DNA of 10,991 bases from Rhodoferax sp. (GTDB taxonomy: Bacteria; Pseudomonadota; Gammaproteobacteria; Burkholderiales; Burkholderiaceae): positions 1-10,991 of the forward strand of contig JAIFMT010000016.1 of the NCBI GenBank assembly GCA_020048295.1, written 5' to 3'. The notes beneath the pieces were generated by a model that worked only from the letters and a program-made list of their open reading frames with translations, made no database searches and was not told where the DNA came from. Shown one piece after another: positions 7,147 through 10,991 of the stretch (position 1 is its first letter; every line of letters begins with the position of its first letter). Made by a program: the position numbers and the translations under genes.

Positions 7147-8202
7147 TTACCGCAAGCTGGCTGAGGTGCGCATCGCCTGCACCGCACCAGCGCCCATGGC
7201 GGCACCAAAGCGCTTGACCAGGCGCTCAGCCACGTTGTCACGGCGCGTGTAGTCGATGATCTCTTCGGCCTTGATGACCTCGCGCGCCACAAAGTCCAGG
7301 CTGCCGTACTGGTCGGCCAAGCCCATCTCGACGGCTTGCTGGCCGCTCCAGAACAGCCCGCTGAAGGTGTCAGGCGATTCTTTGAGTCGCTCGCCGCGTC
7401 CCTTTTTAACCACTGCAATGAACTGCTGGTGAATCTGGTCAAGCATGGCCTGGGCAAACGCCCGTTGGGTCTCGGTTTGCGGGCTGAACGGATCCAGAAA
7501 ACCTTTGTTGACGCCAGCGGTCATCAGACGGCGTTCCACGCCAAACTTTTCCATCAGCCCGGTAAAGCCAAAACCGTCCATCAGCACGCCAATGCTGCCG
7601 ACAATGCTGGCCTTGTCCACAAATATCTTGTCAGCCGACACGGCGATGTAATACGCGGCTGAAGCACACGTCTCTTCAACCACCGCATACACCGGCTTTT
7701 TGTGCAGCACCTTGAGGCGCAGGATCTCGTCGTTGATGATGCCCGCCTGCACCGGGCTGCCGCCGGGCGAATTAATGAGCAGCACCACGCCCTGCGCGCC
7801 GGCATCTTCAAACGCGGTGCGCACCGACGACAGCACCAGTTCTGCGCTGGCTTCACCGCCATCGGCAATCTCACCCTTGATTTCCACCACCGCGGTATGC
7901 GGGCTGGAAGCGTCTTTGCTGGCACTGCCCTCGTTGAGCCCAATCCCCACCAGCGCGATGAAAAAGCCCAGCCAGGCCAGTCGCACAAAGTTGCGCCAGC
8001 GCCGCGCCAGGCGCTGCTCGTTGAGGCTGGCAAAGGCGAGCTTTTCCAGCGTGGCACGCTCCCAGCCGCTTTCTTGGCCCGGCCCTGAACTATTACTTTT
8101 TATAGCTGCCTGCGCTTTATCCATATGGGCTTGAGGCTGATTTTTTGTAAAATCGGTGGGGTGATTGGCGTTACCGCCGTAGGGGTCCAAAGGGTCTGTC
8201 AT
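7147..8202 (-). CDS. sppA: S49-family membrane-anchored serine peptidase (SppA-like)
   Basis: S49 peptidases cut signal peptides and other membrane-embedded remnants, using a Ser-Lys dyad on the periplasmic side. This 351-residue protein is the short single-domain form. A disordered N-terminus (1-45) is followed by WERATLEKLAF, a basic stretch (RLARRWRNFVR, 64-74) and one membrane anchor (about 75-90). The protease domain has LLINSPGGSP (141-150), the nucleophile Ser181 in CASAAYYIA, and the general base Lys233 in VNKGFLDPF. The 52-residue spacing equals that in B. subtilis SppA (Ser147, Lys199). Cys179 and Ala183 vary the usual ASGGYYIA. Residues about 20-34 are encoded by a 41-bp repeat. 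The start lies 3 bases after the Rieske gene's stop, so it is probably the last gene of an rluC-led operon. Confidence 0.93.
   Translation of the reverse strand: MTDPLDPYGGNANHPTDFTKNQPQAHMDKAQAAIKSNSSGPGQESGWERATLEKLAFASLNEQRLARRWRNFVRLAWLGFFIALVGIGLNEGSASKDASSPHTAVVEIKGEIADGGEASAELVLSSVRTAFEDAGAQGVVLLINSPGGSPVQAGIINDEILRLKVLHKKPVYAVVEETCASAAYYIAVSADKIFVDKASIVGSIGVLMDGFGFTGLMEKFGVERRLMTAGVNKGFLDPFSPQTETQRAFAQAMLDQIHQQFIAVVKKGRGERLKESPDTFSGLFWSGQQAVEMGLADQYGSLDFVAREVIKAEEIIDYTRRDNVAERLVKRFGAAMGAGAVQAMRTSASLR
8103..8143 (+). repeat. Interspersed 41-bp repeat, copy D, inside the sppA N-terminus
   Basis: On the plus strand this copy starts TAGCTGCCTGCGC, has GGGCTTGAGGCTGA from element position 25 and ends TTT. 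It is the closest to what I recall as the Comamonadaceae consensus. It lies antisense to sppA and is in frame, encoding residues about 20-34 (KNQPQAHMDKAQAAI) of the disordered cytosolic tail before the membrane anchor. Confidence 0.65.
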
Positions 8203-8205
8203 GAG

Positions 8206-8568
8206 CTAGGTGCCAGGTTGAAATTTATCTGAAGTATGCCAGTGCACCACGCCATCGGCTTCGCTGACCTCGATTTTGACCAAACCACCACGGCACGGCC
8301 CCAGGCTGCAGCGTCCGGTTTGCGGGCAATACATGGCCCCATGAGTGGCGCACATCAGCCAGTGGCCGGTCGAATCAAAGAACTGGTTGGGCTGGAAATC
8401 CATTTCCATCGGCACATGGGAGCACCGGTTTAGATACGCAAACACCGTGCCAGCATAGCGCACAGCGAACGCGGGGCAGTCTTGTGAAAAGTACCGCACG
8501 CTGAATGGCACGGCGCTGGCGCTGTCTCGCAGCTGCGCTGAATGGCAAAGAAAAACCGTCTGCGTCAC
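8206..8568 (-). CDS. Small Rieske-type [2Fe-2S] protein
   Basis: The product is a stand-alone Rieske domain, probably a soluble electron carrier or ferredoxin-like partner; the partner is unknown. With the chosen start it has 120 residues. The cluster ligands are visible as Cys49 and His51 (NRCSHVPME), then Cys73 and His76 (MCATHGAMY). A typical third block follows (CPQTGRCSLGPCRGGLVKIEV), with two further cysteines at 81 and 87. I chose the GTG at 8568 because AAGGGG lies 5 bases upstream; an in-frame GTG at 8604 would add 12 residues without a binding site. It follows the HAD phosphatase gene and is 3 bases from sppA. No signal peptide or membrane segment is seen, unlike Rieske subunits of respiratory complexes. 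A link to S49 peptidase function is not known to me. Confidence 0.88.
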   Translation of the reverse strand: MTQTVFLCHSAQLRDSASAVPFSVRYFSQDCPAFAVRYAGTVFAYLNRCSHVPMEMDFQPNQFFDSTGHWLMCATHGAMYCPQTGRCSLGPCRGGLVKIEVSEADGVVHWHTSDKFQPGT

Positions 8569-8643
8569 GGCATCCCCTTGCCTGCTGAACCGTGGCCTGC
8601 GCACAACAGAGACCAGTGTCCCAGCCCGCGCGTCAATGGCCGG

Positions 8644-9303
8644 TCAAGCATTCGCCAGCAGCCAGTCACGCAGTTGCCCGACGCTGTGGGCCACAAACAG
8701 CGGCTGCAAGTCATCAAATACCTCCGGGGCATGTGCGCCGTAGCTGACACCGACACTGGCGCAACCGGCGTTGAGCGCCATTTGCAGGTCGTGCGTGGTG
8801 TCACCAATCATCAGCGTGCGCTGCGCCGGCACGTCAAATTCAGCCATCAGCTCGTGCAGCATCAGCGGGTCGGGCTTGCCTGCGGTCTGGTCGGCGGTGC
8901 GCGAGGCTTCAAAGGTGCCCGCCAGCATGACGTTGCCCAGCGCCTCGTCAAGCCCGCGACGGCTCTTGCCAGTGGCTACCGTCAGTACATGACCGCGCGC
9001 CTTGAGCTCGGCGAGCAGCGGCAACACCCCGTCAAACAGGCTGATTTCGTGTTGAATGGCAAAGTAGTGGTGGCGATAGCGGTCGCCCAGTTCGGGGTAT
9101 CTGGCTGGCGGCACATCCGGTGCGGCGTGGGCCAGTGCCTGCATCAGGCCCATGCCGATGACGTACGAGGCCTCCTTGTCGGTGGGCACCGTGCCACCGA
9201 CATCGCGCACGGCGGCCTGAATGCAGCGGGCAATGATGGCCGTCGAGTCAAACAGCGTGCCGTCCCAGTCAAAGGCAATCAGGTCAAAGCGGCGTGGGGT
9301 CAT
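8644..9303 (-). CDS. HAD-superfamily phosphatase, phosphoglycolate phosphatase-like
   Basis: This 219-residue cytosolic protein is a HAD subfamily IA hydrolase. Motif I is FDWDGTLFDS (11-20) with nucleophile Asp12 and acid/base Asp14. An alpha-helical C1 cap spans about 20-85. Motif II is VATGKSRRG (109-117) with Thr111, motif III is Lys143 in GKPDP, and motif IV is GDTTHD (167-172) with Asp168 and Asp172. The nearest named relatives are Gph phosphoglycolate phosphatases and PpaX-type pyrophosphatases; the true substrate cannot be read from sequence. It starts 37 bases after the rluC stop, on the same strand, as in many beta- and gammaproteobacteria where a Gph-like gene follows rluC. No clear ribosome binding site is seen, but the conserved motif I near the N-terminus fixes the start closely. 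Confidence 0.92.
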   Translation of the reverse strand: MTPRRFDLIAFDWDGTLFDSTAIIARCIQAAVRDVGGTVPTDKEASYVIGMGLMQALAHAAPDVPPARYPELGDRYRHHYFAIQHEISLFDGVLPLLAELKARGHVLTVATGKSRRGLDEALGNVMLAGTFEASRTADQTAGKPDPLMLHELMAEFDVPAQRTLMIGDTTHDLQMALNAGCASVGVSYGAHAPEVFDDLQPLFVAHSVGQLRDWLLANA

Positions 9304-9340
9304 GGTGGGGCATCAATTCAGAAAAAAAGTGGTGGTGCAG

Positions 9341-10390
9341 TCACAGATTGCCCGGCATCTTGGTCGGTTGCAGCCATAAGCTCTCGGCAAACTGCGCCAG
9401 CTCCGGGGCCAAGTCTGCCAGCAATTCAACACGCTCGGCGCTGGCAGGGTGATTGAACTGCAGTCGCCAGGCGTGCAAGAACATGCGCTTGAGGCCGGGC
9501 GCGGCAGAGGCGCGTGCCAGCGTCTTGTTGAGTTCAAAGTCACCGTATTTGTCGTCGCCCACAATCGGATGGCCTTCGCTGGCCAAATGCACCCGAATCT
9601 GGTGCGTGCGGCCGGTCTTGATGGTGACTTCGAGCAGCGAGTAGTCGGCTGATGCGGCGCGCAGCTTGACCAGCGTCACTGAAGGCATGCCATCCGGGTC
9701 GTCCCGCGCGACGATTTTGACGCGCCGCTCACCCGCCTGCGCCTGGCTGCCGTCCAGCACATATTTGTGCAACGGTTTGTCAAGCACCTTGAGTCGCGCC
9801 GGCCACTGGCCGCGCACCAGCGCCAGGTAGGTCTTGCCGGTCTGGCGTTCGCGAAACTGGTCTTGCAGGTTTTTGAGCGCGCTGCGCTTTTTGGCGACCA
9901 GCAAAATGCCGCTGGTATCGCGGTCCAGCCGGTGCACCAGTTCCAGGAATTTTGCCGCTGGCCTGGCCATGCGCAGTTGCTCAATCACGCCAAAACTCAC
10001 GCCCGAGCCGCCATGCACCGCCACCCCGGCAGGCTTGTTGATGGCAATCAGATACTCGTCTTCCAGCAGCACGGCAAAATCGCGCGCGGGTGCTGCCTGC
10101 GCCACCTGGGCCTGCATCGCCTGCGCTTTCTCGGCCACCCGCTCCGACATGCGCACCGGCGGGATGCGCAGCATATCGCCAGCGGCCAGTCGGGTGTCGG
10201 CCCCGACGCGACCCTTGTTGACGCGCACCTCGCCGCTGCGGATCAATCGGTAAATGTGTGTTTTGGGTACGCCCTTGAGTTCGCGCAGCAGAAAATTATC
10301 GACACGTTGTCCGGCAGTATCCGCATCAATGCAAACGGTTTTCACGGCGGGGGCACTTGGAGCTGGTTTGCCCCCTATAATGACTTTCAC
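9341..10390 (-). CDS. rluC: 23S rRNA pseudouridine synthase RluC
   Basis: RluC makes pseudouridines at positions 955, 2504 and 2580 (E. coli numbering) in 23S rRNA. The 349-residue protein has an S4 RNA-binding domain at about 28-80 (AGQRVDNFLLRELKGVPKTHIYRLI and GEVRVNKGR). The RluA-family catalytic domain contains INKPAGVAVHGGSG (117-130), ELVHRLDRDTSG (150-161) with catalytic Asp156, and TGRTHQIRVHL (259-269). The SFGVIE segment after the GGSG loop is typical of RluC rather than RluD. The start used is GTG 10390, but residues 1-15 are not conserved; GTG 10345 would give a product starting MKTVCIDADTAGQR, nearer to E. coli RluC. Neither has a good ribosome binding site. It is divergent from rne, as in E. 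coli, and heads the rluC-HAD-Rieske-sppA run. Confidence 0.95.
   Translation of the reverse strand: MKVIIGGKPAPSAPAVKTVCIDADTAGQRVDNFLLRELKGVPKTHIYRLIRSGEVRVNKGRVGADTRLAAGDMLRIPPVRMSERVAEKAQAMQAQVAQAAPARDFAVLLEDEYLIAINKPAGVAVHGGSGVSFGVIEQLRMARPAAKFLELVHRLDRDTSGILLVAKKRSALKNLQDQFRERQTGKTYLALVRGQWPARLKVLDKPLHKYVLDGSQAQAGERRVKIVARDDPDGMPSVTLVKLRAASADYSLLEVTIKTGRTHQIRVHLASEGHPIVGDDKYGDFELNKTLARASAAPGLKRMFLHAWRLQFNHPASAERVELLADLAPELAQFAESLWLQPTKMPGNL
10376..10381 (+). promoter_or_regulatory. Consensus -10 hexamer, candidate rne promoter
   Basis: A perfect TATAAT lies on the plus strand within the first codons of the rluC frame. No good -35 box stands at the usual 16-18 bases; the best nearby is CTTGGA (10356-10361) at 14 bases. 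A start about 7 bases downstream would give an rne leader of about 535 bases. Long leaders are known for rne. The -35 weakness keeps confidence low. Confidence 0.35.
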
Positions 10391-10923
10391 TGGCGGCGCG
10401 CTGTAAGTGGTTGATTTAACTGAAAAGTATTTGGTGTTGTGGTGAAGTTTAGTTCACCCACCACCCACTAAACCCCGCATCGTCAGAATAGTCGGTACCG
10501 CCTGACACCAAGTTCGCAAATTTTTGACCCACGGTCACCAATGGCAAATGCGGTCAAGGGTCAAGACGACGCCTTGAAACCCTGAATCGGAATACCCAAA
10601 GTTCATAGCTCCGTGCTGTGAATGGAATGAAGCGTTTATGTTTGTGTTGATGTCCCTGATGAGTTACTGCCTGCAGCGCACCCATGTGCTGCCTGAAGGC
10701 GTTCGTCAGCCGTCAGCGTCCGTCAAATGGGCGCACCAAGCTACTAACAAAGTAGCACCCAAAACCCCAAACCCAACCGCTCCCCTCCACGCGCCACCCA
10801 CCAGACTCATTCTGTGAGACTGCGTGCTCCGGCTGTTTCCTCGTCATTTCAAAGCGTCAGTTTGTGTATCAAAAGCCCGCCATGGGCTCATTGGTTGATA
10901 TTTGAATTGAAGGAACGCTACCC
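10391..10923 (+). other. Long non-coding leader region of rne
   Basis: This 533-base region separates the divergent rluC and rne genes. I find no conserved protein in it. In order on the plus strand it holds: overlapping inverted repeats GGTGAA/TTCACC (10441-10458) and GTTTAGT/ACTAAAC (10447-10473); a TTGACCC/GGGTCAA pair (10524-10530 with 10558-10564); a 59-codon open frame (10638-10817); a tandem CGTCAGC heptamer (10704-10717); a perfect GCTACT/AGTAGC hairpin with a 5-base loop (10740-10756); a C-rich, G-poor tract (10757-10803); an imperfect CAGACTCA/TGAGACTG hairpin (10802-10822); and an AGCCC/GGGCT hairpin (10874-10888) shortly before the ribosome binding site. In E. coli the rne leader (about 361 bases) lets RNase E control its own mRNA; a similar role here is inference. 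Promoters may lie in its left part. Confidence 0.55.
10638..10817 (+). other. Small open frame in the rne leader, coding status doubtful
   Basis: An ATG-started frame of 59 codons (first residues MFVLMSLMSYCLQR, last PPTRLIL) ends with TGA inside the loop-proximal part of a hairpin. A weak GAAG lies 5 bases before the ATG. The first half has GC-rich third positions like real genes here; the second half is simply the low-complexity C-rich tract (KTPNPTAPLHAPPTR). I recognise no family. It may be a leader peptide or chance. Confidence 0.15.
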
Positions 10924-10991
10924 ATGAAACGGATGCTGATCAACGCGACGCAGGCAGAAGAACGCCGCCTCGCCATTGTCGATGGCCAAAA
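10924..10991 (+). CDS. rne: Ribonuclease E, N-terminal start (runs off the window)
   Basis: The last 68 bases open a frame beginning MKRMLINATQAEERRLA and continuing into IVDGQK, the characteristic start of RNase E/G family endoribonucleases, which lead into the S1 RNA-binding domain. RNase E is the essential endonuclease that starts mRNA decay and processes rRNA and tRNA precursors, usually at the membrane within the degradosome. An AAGGAA ribosome binding site sits 8 bases before the ATG. RNase G also starts in a similar way, but the divergent rluC gene and the long leader favour rne. Only 22 whole codons are visible, so nothing can be said about the catalytic core or the C-terminal scaffold. 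Confidence 0.92.
   Translation, partial: MKRMLINATQAEERRLAIVDGQ

Noticed and set aside
8542..9456. Plus-strand open frame of 304 codons opposite the Rieske, HAD and rluC genes
   Set aside because: Antisense to three recognised genes, low-complexity composition, no motif and no ribosome binding site.
10375..10406. Minus-strand TTACAG/TTATAG pair considered as the rluC promoter
   Set aside because: The spacer is 20 bases, outside the useful range, and the -10 would fall within the rluC frame.

Overview
The window is a conserved housekeeping locus from a betaproteobacterium, most likely Burkholderiales, family Comamonadaceae (Rhodoferax/Polaromonas-like). This placement rests on gene order, protein flavour, high GC at third codon positions, and a short interspersed repeat that I associate from memory with Comamonadaceae. 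No database search was possible.

Layout. Positions 1-5023 (minus strand, read right to left) hold yceD (DUF177), rpmF (ribosomal protein L32), plsX, fabH, fabD, fabG and the first codons of acpP. This is the classic fatty-acid/phospholipid initiation cluster: PlsX makes acyl-phosphate, FabD loads malonyl onto ACP, FabH starts chains, FabG reduces the 3-keto intermediates and AcpP carries them. Positions 5050-6443 (plus strand) hold a YceF-type Maf nucleotide pyrophosphatase and a translationally coupled short RsmI-like tetrapyrrole-methylase-fold methyltransferase. Positions 6631-7032 (plus) hold a small unrecognised one-TM protein. Positions 7147-10390 (minus) form a second operon-like run: rluC (23S rRNA pseudouridine synthase), a Gph-like HAD phosphatase, a small Rieske [2Fe-2S] protein and an S49 (SppA-like) membrane peptidase. 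Positions 10391-10923 form a long non-coding leader ahead of rne (RNase E), whose first 22 codons end the window on the plus strand.

The order rne / rluC / maf(yceF) / yceD / rpmF / plsX / fabHDG / acpP matches the enterobacterial arrangement. Here an extra block (HAD, Rieske, S49 peptidase, small TM protein, methyltransferase) sits between rluC and maf.

I see no exotic system, phage, IS element, CRISPR array, tRNA or rRNA. The most interesting signals are non-coding. (i) A 41-bp interspersed repeat occurs four times with no length change: once in frame inside fabD, once inside the sppA N-terminus, once supplying the fabH stop codon in the fabH-fabD gap, and once downstream of sppA. (ii) A terminator-like hairpin lies between rpmF and plsX. 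(iii) The ~530-nt structured leader of rne contains overlapping alternative hairpins, a C-rich/G-poor tract and a 59-codon open frame.
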